Below, in pieces: positions 51,684-59,179 of a stretch of 64,000 nucleotides of DNA. The stretch lies in the NCBI RefSeq assembly GCF_009936235.1, contig NZ_AP022314.1, forward strand, positions 4,712,001-4,776,000, read 5' to 3'. How positions within the stretch are numbered: position 1 is the first letter of the stretch; each line of letters begins with the position of its first letter. The DNA is from Mycobacterium xenopi. Lineage in GTDB: Bacteria > Actinomycetota > Actinomycetes > Mycobacteriales > Mycobacteriaceae. The position numbers and the translations under genes were made by a program. The notes beneath the pieces are model-generated. The model was given only the letters and a program-made list of their open reading frames with translations, searched no databases and was not told where the DNA came from.

Positions 51684-52496
51684 ATGACCGACGCGTACTA
51701 CGAGCTGACCGGTGCTGCCGACCCGCTGGGTGAGCAGTTCACTGCCACTGATCTAGTGCGAAGCACCTGGTCGGCGGCGATTCAGCACGCCGCGCCGGTG
51801 TCGGCGCTGTTGGTGCGGGCACTCGAGCACTGCGCTCGCCGTGACGACACGCGGCTGAGCAGGGTTGCCGTCGACCTGCTGGGACCGGTGCCCGCCGACG
51901 GTGACTTCTGGGTGCGCTCGCGCATCGAACGCCCCGGCAAACAAATCGAGTTGGTCACCGCCGAGATGCTGGGACCGGGACCGGATGGTCGGCCTCGGCC
52001 CGTCGCTCGCGGCAGCGGCTGGCGGCTGCAGCAGCTCGACACCGCCGATGTGATGCGGGCGCCTGCGCCGCCGATTGGCCCGCTCACCCAGGGCCGCAGC
52101 CGCAATCTGGAAAAGGATTTCGACCGCAACTACGTGCACAGCCTGGACTGGCGGTGGCTCACCCCGCCCCTCAACGACGGGCCGGGGGCATCGTGGATCA
52201 GGCCGACCGTGGACCTCGTCAAGGGCGAGACGATGACGCCGCTGCAGCGGCTCTTCGCTGTCGCCGACTGCGCCAACGGCATCGGCTCGAAACTCGACAT
52301 CACCAGATGGACTTTCCTCAACAATGACCTCGTCGTCCATGTGCACCGAATCCCCGAAGGGGAGTGGATCGGTATCCGCGCCGAAACCAGCTACGGTCCG
52401 GACGGAATCGGAACCACCGTCGGCACCCTGTTTGACGAAAGCGCCGCCGTGGGCGCCATTCAGCAGTCGGTGCTGGTGCGGCGGCGGTCTGGCTGA
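51684..52496 (+). CDS. Thioesterase-like (hotdog) protein
   Basis: A 270-aa protein resembling the actinobacterial thioesterase-superfamily proteins built of two hotdog halves (Tesb-like acyl-CoA thioesterase fold): ATDLVRSTWSAAIQHAAPVSALLVRALE at the N-terminus and FLNNDLVVHVHRIPEGEWIGIRAETSYG near the C-terminus. No signal peptide is seen. The ATG at 51684 gives MTDAYYELTGAADPLG; the frame is open upstream within the lactonase gene. It is the second thioesterase-type protein of this insert. Confidence 0.8.
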   Translation: MTDAYYELTGAADPLGEQFTATDLVRSTWSAAIQHAAPVSALLVRALEHCARRDDTRLSRVAVDLLGPVPADGDFWVRSRIERPGKQIELVTAEMLGPGPDGRPRPVARGSGWRLQQLDTADVMRAPAPPIGPLTQGRSRNLEKDFDRNYVHSLDWRWLTPPLNDGPGASWIRPTVDLVKGETMTPLQRLFAVADCANGIGSKLDITRWTFLNNDLVVHVHRIPEGEWIGIRAETSYGPDGIGTTVGTLFDESAAVGAIQQSVLVRRRSG

Positions 52497-52612
52497 CGAG
52501 AAATCCGGATCACCAAATTCGTCCCCGGGTGGACGAGATAGCAACTCGCGGAACAAGTTTCGCAGTTTACGCCATATTCACAGGTCATATTCACGGGCCA
52601 GGCCGGCGACGG

Positions 52613-53281
52613 TTAGCGAACTTCTCGCCCCTTGGCGGGCGCCGCCGCGGGCCGATGCGAGATGACCTCGACAAGCCGCAGGTGCATGCGTTCGTCCGAG
52701 GCCAGCATCGCAGCGATGACACATGCCACATCGTCAGGCGCCACCCTGCTGCCCGGCCACGCCGACCGGACGAGCGAAGCCCGCACGCCGGTGCCGACGA
52801 ATTCGGCATCCAAGCCCGAGACCCAGACGTCGAGTGCTTGCCGGCTTGCCGCCGACACCGCCGTCCTCGGTGGCTTCGTCCCGGCGACGAGGTCCGGGCT
52901 GACCAAAACGACGTCGCCGTGTCCATGCCGGATCATCGGCGGAATCAGTTGCGCGGCAAGGTGCTGCGCGCCAACCACGTGCGCCTCGGCAGCGCACAGG
53001 CCGGCATCGGTGATCAGCACGTCGACCTCACCGATGAGATAGCGAGCGGACTCGACGAACCGATCGATGGACACCGTGTCAGCGAGGTCGAGATAACCGG
53101 CGAACGCCGTGGCCCCCTGGCCCCGAAGGCGACTTGCCAGCCGCTCACAGTGGTCGGGACGGCGTGCGCCCATCAGCACCAGGTCGCCGCGCTGGGCCAA
53201 TCGCGCGGCGGCTGCCCGGCCGACTGGTGACCATGCCGCGGTCACCATGACGGCGCGCGCAGGCTGGCCCCCTTCAGCCAC
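52613..53281 (-). CDS. Divergent short-chain dehydrogenase/reductase
   Basis: A 222-aa Rossmann-fold SDR-like protein with unusual active-site residues. The cofactor loop reads VTAAWSPVGRAAA instead of TGxxxGxG, and the YxxxK motif is replaced by VSAASRQALD, so Tyr and Lys are both missing. VDVLITDAGL replaces the NNAG motif. It may be a non-catalytic or altered-chemistry member. The GTG at 53281 gives a few extra residues; an ATG at 53248 (MVTAAWSPVG) is equally likely. It is divergent from the TetR gene across motif site 5. Confidence 0.75.
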   Translation of the reverse strand: MAEGGQPARAVMVTAAWSPVGRAAAARLAQRGDLVLMGARRPDHCERLASRLRGQGATAFAGYLDLADTVSIDRFVESARYLIGEVDVLITDAGLCAAEAHVVGAQHLAAQLIPPMIRHGHGDVVLVSPDLVAGTKPPRTAVSAASRQALDVWVSGLDAEFVGTGVRASLVRSAWPGSRVAPDDVACVIAAMLASDERMHLRLVEVISHRPAAAPAKGREVR

Positions 53282-53386
53282 GGCGAGCGGCTAGGATTTG
53301 GTGGTCGGATACGTCATCTGCGGGCGAAACGGCCCCCGCCAAGGACCAACAAAGTGGCACCCAAACAGCGTGACACTTCACCTACA

Positions 53387-53399
53387 GTTTGTAAAGTTT
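53387..53399. promoter_or_regulatory. TGTAAAG motif, site 5, at the TetR gene
   Basis: GTTTGTAAAGTTT lies 5 bp before the TetR start (GTG 53405) and inside the SDR-TetR intergenic region. CTACA just upstream (53381-53386 region) gives a partial dyad with TGTAA. Confidence 0.5.
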
Positions 53400-53404
53400 C
53401 GAAT

Positions 53405-53941
53405 GTGAACCACCCGTCACCGACTGAGGCCGACACGTCGACCCGGCAGCGGATCCTGGCGGCCACTGCCGAGGTAATCAGCCGCAACGGCAAACGCAAG
53501 CTCAGCCTTTCAGACGTTGCCGCTCAAGCGCACGTCTCACGCCCCACGTTGTATCGCTGGTTTGCCTCCAAAGAAGAGTTGCTGGACGCGTTTTCACGCT
53601 ACGAACGGCAAACGTTCGAAAGCGGTTTAGCCAAGGCCACAGCCGGCCTCAAGGGTGCCGAGAAACTCGACGCCGCACTGCGGTTCATCGTCGACTATCA
53701 GCACTCCTACTCGGGCGTCCGCATGGTCGACATCGAGCCCGAGCACGTCATAGCGCAGTTCTCCCGTGTCATCCCGGAGATGCGGGAAGGACTGCAACGC
53801 CTGCTTCCCGGACCCGGCGGCGCGGTGAAGGCCGCGGCCGCGATCCGGATCGCGATCTCGCACTACATGGTGAGAAGCGACGACGCCGACCAATTCTTGG
53901 CGCAGCTGCGGCACGCGGTGGGCATCAAGGCGGCGGACTAG
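53405..53941 (+). CDS. TetR-family regulator of the insert
   Basis: A 178-aa TetR-type repressor: helix-turn-helix TRQRILAATAEVISRNGKRK, then LSLSDVAAQAHVSRPTLYRWFASKEELLDAF, followed by a helical ligand domain. The GTG at 53405 (VNHPSPTEAD) is preferred, because the open frame upstream covers the TGTAAAG motif. It is the only regulator in the 46.2-53.9 kb insert and carries the shared motif in its own promoter, so autoregulation plus control of the cluster is the natural hypothesis. It is tail to tail with the FAD oxidase (stops adjacent within 4 bp). Confidence 0.85.
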   Translation: MNHPSPTEADTSTRQRILAATAEVISRNGKRKLSLSDVAAQAHVSRPTLYRWFASKEELLDAFSRYERQTFESGLAKATAGLKGAEKLDAALRFIVDYQHSYSGVRMVDIEPEHVIAQFSRVIPEMREGLQRLLPGPGGAVKAAAAIRIAISHYMVRSDDADQFLAQLRHAVGIKAAD

Positions 53942-55288
53942 TCGAACAGCACCGCGGCGTTGAGGTAGCCGGTCGGGTCGAAAGCATGCTTGACCGTGCG
54001 CATCGCCGCGATATCGGCCGGTTCGCGTGACATGCCGACATACGCGCGCTTGCGGCTACCGACGCCGTGCTCGGAGCTGACGTTGCCGCCGCAGTCGGCG
54101 ATCAGCCCCATCATCGCCGCGTACAGGGCGTGTTCCTGCTGCAGCGCGCAGCGCAGGACGTTGAGATGCAGGTTGCCCTCGCCGATGTGGCCGAACAACA
54201 CCGGCAGCGCGTCAGGGGCGTGCCGGTGCACGAGCTGGCCCGCCAGGCGGGCGAACTCGCTGATCACCGCCAGCGGCAGCGAGACGTCGAACTTTAGCGG
54301 CGGCCCGTACACACCGAGCACCTCGGACACCGATTCCCGCACCCGCCAAAGCCGCTGCTGCGCGGCCGTGTCCACACCCACCGCCGGCTCTCCGCACGTC
54401 TGCAGGCCGTCGAGCGCGTCGGCGAGCCGCTGGGTCTGGTCGTGATCACTGGCCAGCTCCACCAACAACAGCCAGTCGGCCCGCACGGGCGCCGTCACGC
54501 CTAGGTGTTCGGCCATCAGGAGACCGGCCCGGCCGTCGATCAGTTCCAGGGCCGCGATGCCGTCGAGATCGCGAAACGTTCGGGCGGCTTCGACCAGCGC
54601 ACCCAGGTCGGCGAACCCGCACAGGGCGGTCACCCGGTGCGACGGGGTGGGGTGCAACCGCAGGTCGAGTGCGGCGATGACGCCGAGGGTGCCCTCGGCG
54701 CCGACGAACAGCGCCGCAGGTTGTAGCCGGTGTTGTCGGCGCGCACCCGGCTGTGCCGGCGCAGCACCGAGCCGTCGGGCAGCGCAACGTCCAACCCAAG
54801 CACCTGCTCGCCCATGTTGCCGTAGCGCACCGTCCGCAGGCCGCCGGCATTGGTCGAGGCCATGCCGCCGACGGTGGCGGTGTCGCGGGCGGCCAGGTCG
54901 ACACCGAATACCAACCCGCGGCGCTGGCCGCCTGCTGCACGGCGGCCAGCGTCGCCCCCGCCCCGACGTGCAGGCGGCGCTCGACAGCGTCGACCTCGCC
55001 GACGGTGTTTAGCCGCTCTGTGGACAGCAGCACGTCGTCGTGCTCGGGAACGGTGCCGGCCACCAGCGAGGTGCGTCCACCCTGGACTGTGACATGAGCC
55101 GCAGCACCGCGGCACACCCGCAGCACCTCGGCCACCTCGCCGGTGGACCCTGGGCGCACCAGCACACTGGCGTGGCCGCGGTAGCGGCCGGTGTGGTCGA
55201 CGCTGCGGGCGGCAAGCACGTCGGGATCGGCGCTGACATGCTGTCGACCCACCACCTCCGCCAGCTGTTGCAGCACGCTTGCGGTCAT
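53938..55288 (-). pseudogene. FAD-linked oxidase (Rv0161-like), two frameshifts
   Basis: Three frames together encode a ~450-aa FAD-binding type-4 oxidase (D-lactate dehydrogenase/glycolate oxidase GlcD group; Rv0161 is 449 aa). The N-terminal part from ATG 55288 (MTASVLQQLAEVVG..., VQGGRTSLVAGT) breaks at about 54915, where GCGGG needs one more G to continue as AAGLVFGVDLAARDTATVGGMAS. It breaks again at about 54718, after DNTGYNL, where one more G gives AALFVGAEGTLGVIAALDLRLHPT. The C-terminal half (54657-53938), with FGHIGEGNLHLNVL and SSEHGVGSRKR, is intact. Both breaks are single G/C losses in GC-rich runs, so either the gene is dead or the sequence has errors. Confidence 0.85.
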
Positions 55289-55326
55289 GGCGTCGAAGTA
55301 TCACACGGTGCGCAATGATGCGAATC

Positions 55327-56223
55327 ATGGCGCAGCGTGAAGACGTCCAGTTCACCTCCGGCCATGAGCGCGTCAGCGCCTGGCTGTACCGGCCGGAAGC
55401 ACCCGGCGACGCGCCAATGCTGGTCATGGCCCACGGGCTGGGCGGTGTGCGCACGATGCGGCTGGACGCCTACGCCGAGCGGTTCAGCGCCGCCGGGTAT
55501 GCCTGTCTGGTGTTCGACTACCGCAACTTCGGTGACAGTGAAGGCGAGCCCCGACAGCTGCTCGACATCGGCATGCAACTGCAGGACTGGGCCGCGGCCG
55601 TGGCCTACGCCCGCACCTTGCCCGACATCGACAGCCGTCGAATTGGCTTGTGGGGCACGTCTTTTAGCAGCGGGCACGTGATCGCGACGGCGGCGCAGCT
55701 GCCGGGCATCGCCGCCGTCGTCGCGCAGTGTCCCTTCACCGACGGCATCGCCTCAGCGCGGGTGGTCAACCCGTTGACCATCGCGCGCGTTACCGCGCTC
55801 GCGGTGCGCGATCTTGCCGGCGCCCGGCTCGGCAGGCCACCGGTGATGGTGCCGGTGGTCGGCCACCCGGGCGAGGTCGCGATGATGACCGCGCCCGACG
55901 CATACCCAGGCTTCATGCGGCTGGTGCCCGACGGTGTGCAAGTCCGCAACGAGGTCGCCGCCCGCTTCGGCGTCAAAGTACTCGCCTACCGGCCGGGGCG
56001 CGCCGCCAGGAAGGTCACCTGCCCGATCTTGTTCTGCGTGTGCGAACCCGACTCCGTCGCACCCGCCAGTGCCACCCTGCGCCACGCCGCCAAGGCACCT
56101 CGGGGCGAGATCAAGGTCTACCCCGACGGCCACTTCGACATCTACGTCGGGAAAGCCTTCGACCGCGTCGTTACGGACCAACTGGCCTTCCTCGACGCGC
56201 ATTTGAAGGCCAGCGCGCCATAA
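55327..56223 (+). CDS. Alpha/beta hydrolase
   Basis: A 298-aa alpha/beta hydrolase of the DUF-like dienelactone/peptidase S15-related group. MAHGLGGVRTMRLDAYAERF carries the oxyanion HGLGG, the nucleophile Ser is in LWGTSFSSGHV (GxSxS rather than the usual GxSxG), Asp is in CEPDSVAPA and His is in YPDGHFDIYVGKAFDR. It probably hydrolyses an ester or lactone. The ATG at 55327 (MAQREDVQF) was chosen; two in-frame ATGs lie just before. It is divergent from the FAD oxidase and stands where M. tuberculosis has PE3/PE4, as I recall. Confidence 0.83.
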   Translation: MAQREDVQFTSGHERVSAWLYRPEAPGDAPMLVMAHGLGGVRTMRLDAYAERFSAAGYACLVFDYRNFGDSEGEPRQLLDIGMQLQDWAAAVAYARTLPDIDSRRIGLWGTSFSSGHVIATAAQLPGIAAVVAQCPFTDGIASARVVNPLTIARVTALAVRDLAGARLGRPPVMVPVVGHPGEVAMMTAPDAYPGFMRLVPDGVQVRNEVAARFGVKVLAYRPGRAARKVTCPILFCVCEPDSVAPASATLRHAAKAPRGEIKVYPDGHFDIYVGKAFDRVVTDQLAFLDAHLKASAP

Positions 56224-56453
56224 CTGCCTCCACCCCGTCACGGGTGAACTCCTTGCCGACCTGGGTCACCTTGGAGACCAAAGCTTTCCAGGGTCTTCAC
56301 GTCCGGCATGGCTAAATAGGGCACTCCGGACAGCCGAGAACTCATGCAGTGGATCCCGCGGCTGGAACTGGTCGAGACGGTGGCGCACATCGACCCGGCG
56401 AATATTCCATTGAAACCCCGCCCGCCTTACCAGCTAGTGTGCGACCCCGGGGA
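56224..56453. other. Intergenic region, no gene recognised
   Basis: A 230-bp convergent spacer. On the minus strand, fragments such as VSKVTQVGKEFTRDGVEAVM and MPDVKTLESFGL look protein-like but are interrupted by stops and frame changes. It may be a gene relic. I find no PE-protein remnant. Confidence 0.4.
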
Positions 56454-57128
56454 TCAAGAACTGCGACCAGCTGTATCGGTTCGCGCTGTGACGTCATCGC
56501 CCAGCGACCACTCCGCGCGGATCTTCTCGTCACGGATCAAGCCCCGCAGCAGCGCGGTGCTGAATTCGGCGGCGATCTCCTTGGCCGTGCGCCGTCCGCT
56601 GGGCCGCAGCCAGCGGTAGGCACCAAGCGTCATCCCGATGTAGCCCAGCGCCAGCACATGCGAGTCACAATCGAAGAACTCACCGCTGGCGATACCGCGG
56701 TCGATGAGGCCGTGGACGTGGTGATAGACCTGGGCTTCCTTTTCGCGGATCTCGGCGACCTGATCTTCGGTGAACCACTCGGTGATGTAGGGCTGTTCCT
56801 GAAAGTAGACCGCGGCCTGTTCGGGATTGCTCGCGATCCCGGTGAGCAGCCGCACTGTGTACTGGTAGAGCGCCTCTCGGGCGGTCAGGGACGGATCGTC
56901 GTGTACGGCGGCCAGCGTCCCCTCGGCGGCACGGCGGTAGATGTCGAACAGGATCAGTGACTTGCTGGCGTAGTAGTGATACACCGTCGCCTTGTTCAAG
57001 CCGACCACATCGGCGACGTCGTCCATCCGGGTGCCGTGGTATCCGCGCGCGGCGAACAGCTTGGTAGCGACGGCCAGCAGCTCTTCGCGGCGGGAGAGCC
57101 CATTGGGCGTGGTGATGTCGGATGGCAT
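56454..57128 (-). CDS. TetR-family regulator (Rv0158-like)
   Basis: A 224-aa TetR protein (Rv0158 is 214 aa). Helix-turn-helix: RREELLAVATKLFAARGYHG, TRMDDVADVVGLNKATVYHYYASKSLILFDIY. The ligand domain includes EQPYITEWFTEDQVAEIREKE. The ATG at 57128 (MPSDITTPNG) is preferred to one two codons upstream. A 10-bp palindrome CAACTAGTTG lies 23 bp before the start. The gene is divergent from the small 41-aa gene and the pnt region. The regulated genes are unknown. Confidence 0.92.
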   Translation of the reverse strand: MPSDITTPNGLSRREELLAVATKLFAARGYHGTRMDDVADVVGLNKATVYHYYASKSLILFDIYRRAAEGTLAAVHDDPSLTAREALYQYTVRLLTGIASNPEQAAVYFQEQPYITEWFTEDQVAEIREKEAQVYHHVHGLIDRGIASGEFFDCDSHVLALGYIGMTLGAYRWLRPSGRRTAKEIAAEFSTALLRGLIRDEKIRAEWSLGDDVTARTDTAGRSS

Positions 57129-57150
57129 TTCCACTCGTTTCAGTGTCGAT

Positions 57151-57160
57151 CAACTAGTTG
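57151..57160. promoter_or_regulatory. Palindrome upstream of Rv0158-like TetR gene
   Basis: CAACTAGTTG, a perfect 10-bp palindrome within GATCAACTAGTTGGATAG, lies between the TetR gene and the divergent 41-aa gene. It is likely the autoregulatory operator. Confidence 0.5.
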
Positions 57161-57235
57161 GATAGTCTATTCAAGCGGTTGACGGAGGGGATTAGACTGC
57201 CGTCTTAGCACGTCGTCGAGTCGAGAGGTGGTCAC

Positions 57236-57361
57236 ATGGATCCAGATCCGAGCTACGACTTTTCCGACGAGCTGGAATTCTTCTTCAAGTACTTCACCTG
57301 GGGCTTGCGCGGCGTCACCGACGGCCAGGGCTACCCACCCCCGGCATATCCACCGGTCTAA
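57236..57361 (+). CDS. 41-residue aromatic- and proline-rich small protein (Rv0157A-like)
   Basis: A 41-aa peptide, MDPDPSYDFSDELEFFFKYF, then a Trp-Gly-Leu-Arg segment, ending GQGYPPPAYPPV. It is rich in Phe/Tyr and Pro, acidic at the start, and is preceded by GAGAGGTGG. A similar tiny gene (Rv0157A) stands beside pntB in M. tuberculosis, as I recall, which supports it being real. The function is unknown. A hairpin and T-rich tract follow its stop. It is convergent with pntB. Confidence 0.75.
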   Translation: MDPDPSYDFSDELEFFFKYFTWGLRGVTDGQGYPPPAYPPV

Positions 57362-57387
57362 GCCCGCGCGACCAAACGCAAAAGGCG

Positions 57388-57415
57388 CCCTAAAATCGCA
57401 GGTTTTGGGGTCTTT
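57388..57415. terminator. Hairpin and T-tract between the small gene and pntB
   Basis: CCCTAAAATC (57388-57397) pairs with GGTTTTGGGG (57401-57410) using two G-U pairs, around a GCA loop, followed by TCTTTTT. It is placed 27 bp after the small-gene stop. The preceding CGCGACCAAACGCAAAAGGCGCCC resembles the zmp1-end palindrome. Confidence 0.6.
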
Positions 57416-57428
57416 TTGGGTCCTCTCG

Positions 57429-58853
57429 TCACAGGGCCTTCAGCTCCTCGGTCACCTCGGTCACCGACTTCTTCGCGTCGCCGAACAACATGGTGGTGCC
57501 GTCGGCGTAGAACAGCGGGTTGTCGATGCCCGCGAATCCGGAATTCATCGACCGCTTGAGCACAATCACCGATTTCGACTTGTCCACGTTGAGAATCGGC
57601 ATGCCGTAGATGGGCGAGTTCGGCTCGTTGCGCGCGGCCGGGTTGGTGACGTCGTTGGCGCCGATCACGAGCGTGACATCGGTGCGGGCGAACTCGTCGT
57701 TGATGTCGTCCATGTCCTTCATCGCGTCGTAGTCGACTTCGGCTTCGGCCAGCAGCACGTTCATATGCCCTGGCATCCGGCCGGCGACCGGGTGTATCGC
57801 GTATTTCACTGGGACACCGCGAGATTCCAGCAAGGTGGCCATGTCCTTGACCGCGTGCTGTGCCTGCGCGACGGCCATGCCGTAGCCGGGCACCACGATC
57901 ACCTGGTTGGCGTAGGCCATCTGGATCGCGGCGTCGGCGGCCGAGGTGGCTTTGACGTGCTTGTCGCCGCCAGCGGCGCCGCCAACAGCCACGCCACCAC
58001 CCCCGAAGCCACCCGCCACGATCGCCGGGATGGAGCGGTTCATCGCCTTGGCCATCAGGTTGGTCAGGATCGAACCGGACGCGCCGACGATCATGCCGGC
58101 CACGATCATCGCGGTGTTGTTCAGCGCCAATCCGGCAGCGGCGGCGGACAGCCCGGTCATCGCGTTGAGCATGGAGATGACCACGGGCATATCTGCGCCG
58201 CCGATAGGCAGCACCACCATCAGACCCAGGACGCCCGCGGCGGCCAGCAGTCCGATCATCCACCACAGCGGCACCCCGCCGCTGCCGGGGTGCGCGCCCA
58301 GACCGATGACCACGGCGCAGACCACGGCGCCCACCAGGAGCAGCACGTTCAGCGGCTGTTGCGCCTTGCCGATGCCGATCGGCCGACCAGGGATGACCTC
58401 CTGCAGCTTGCCGAAAGCGATGATCGAACCCCAGAACGAGATCGACCCGATGATCGCGGCGAACAGCGAGGCCACCACGATGTGCACCGTCGGCGACTCG
58501 CCGTACCGGAAAGCGGAAAAGCCTGTGGTCTCGATGAATTCCGACAACGAGATCAGTGCGACGGTGCCGCCACCGACACCGTTGAAGAAGGCCACCAGCT
58601 GCGGCATGGCGGTCATCTTGGTCAGCCGTGCCGGGGGAACCCCGAGCACGACGCCAAGCACCAGCCCGGCGATGATCAGCGGCCACTGCTGGGTGTGCCG
58701 GATCATGATCAGCGTGGCCCCCACGGCGATGGCCATGCCCACCGCGGCGATCAGATTACCGCGCACCGCGGTCTTGGGCCCGGTCAAGCCCATCAGCCCG
58801 TAGATGAACAGCGCAAACGAGATGATGTAGAGGATCGTGACCAGGTAGTTCAT
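57429..58853 (-). CDS. pntB: NAD(P) transhydrogenase subunit beta
   Basis: A 474-aa protein (Rv0157 is 475 aa). The N-terminal ~290 residues form a membrane domain of about nine helices. The C-terminal NADP(H)-binding domain contains VVPGYGMAVAQAQHAVKDMA, YAIHPVAGRMPGHMNVLLAE, VTLVIGANDVTNPAARN and SKSVIVLKRSMNSGFAGIDN. With PntAa and PntAb it couples proton movement to hydride transfer from NADH to NADP+. ATGA overlap with pntAb. Confidence 0.96.
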   Translation of the reverse strand: MNYLVTILYIISFALFIYGLMGLTGPKTAVRGNLIAAVGMAIAVGATLIMIRHTQQWPLIIAGLVLGVVLGVPPARLTKMTAMPQLVAFFNGVGGGTVALISLSEFIETTGFSAFRYGESPTVHIVVASLFAAIIGSISFWGSIIAFGKLQEVIPGRPIGIGKAQQPLNVLLLVGAVVCAVVIGLGAHPGSGGVPLWWMIGLLAAAGVLGLMVVLPIGGADMPVVISMLNAMTGLSAAAAGLALNNTAMIVAGMIVGASGSILTNLMAKAMNRSIPAIVAGGFGGGGVAVGGAAGGDKHVKATSAADAAIQMAYANQVIVVPGYGMAVAQAQHAVKDMATLLESRGVPVKYAIHPVAGRMPGHMNVLLAEAEVDYDAMKDMDDINDEFARTDVTLVIGANDVTNPAARNEPNSPIYGMPILNVDKSKSVIVLKRSMNSGFAGIDNPLFYADGTTMLFGDAKKSVTEVTEELKAL

Positions 58854-59179
58854 CGACCTTGCCCGTCCGTCTCGGCTTTAACGGGAGTGGGCTTCTTTCC
58901 TTTGAACATGCCCAGCATCCGGTCGGTGACGATGAACCCACCGATCACGTTCAGCGTGCCGAACACCAGCGCCACGAACAGGATGATCTGTAAGGCGAGC
59001 GACGGGTGCTCGATCCGCCCCAGCAACACCAGCGCGCCCAGCACGACGATGCCGTGGATGGCGTTGGTCCCCGACATCAGCGGAGTGTGCAGCGTGTTGG
59101 GCACCTTGGAAATTACCGCGAAGCCGACGAACCCGGCGAGCACCAGGATCGCCACGTTGGCCAGGAGTTCGTCGTACAT
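58850..59179 (-). CDS. pntAb: NAD(P) transhydrogenase subunit alpha, membrane part
   Basis: A 109-aa protein (Rv0156 is 110 aa) with three membrane helices: LLANVAILVLAGFVGFAVIS, IHGIVVLGALVLLG and LQIILFVALVFGTLNVIGGF. The signature PLMSGTNAIHGIV is intact. It forms part of the proton channel. Its ATG follows the pntAa stop directly. Confidence 0.96.
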   Translation of the reverse strand: MYDELLANVAILVLAGFVGFAVISKVPNTLHTPLMSGTNAIHGIVVLGALVLLGRIEHPSLALQIILFVALVFGTLNVIGGFIVTDRMLGMFKGKKPTPVKAETDGQGR

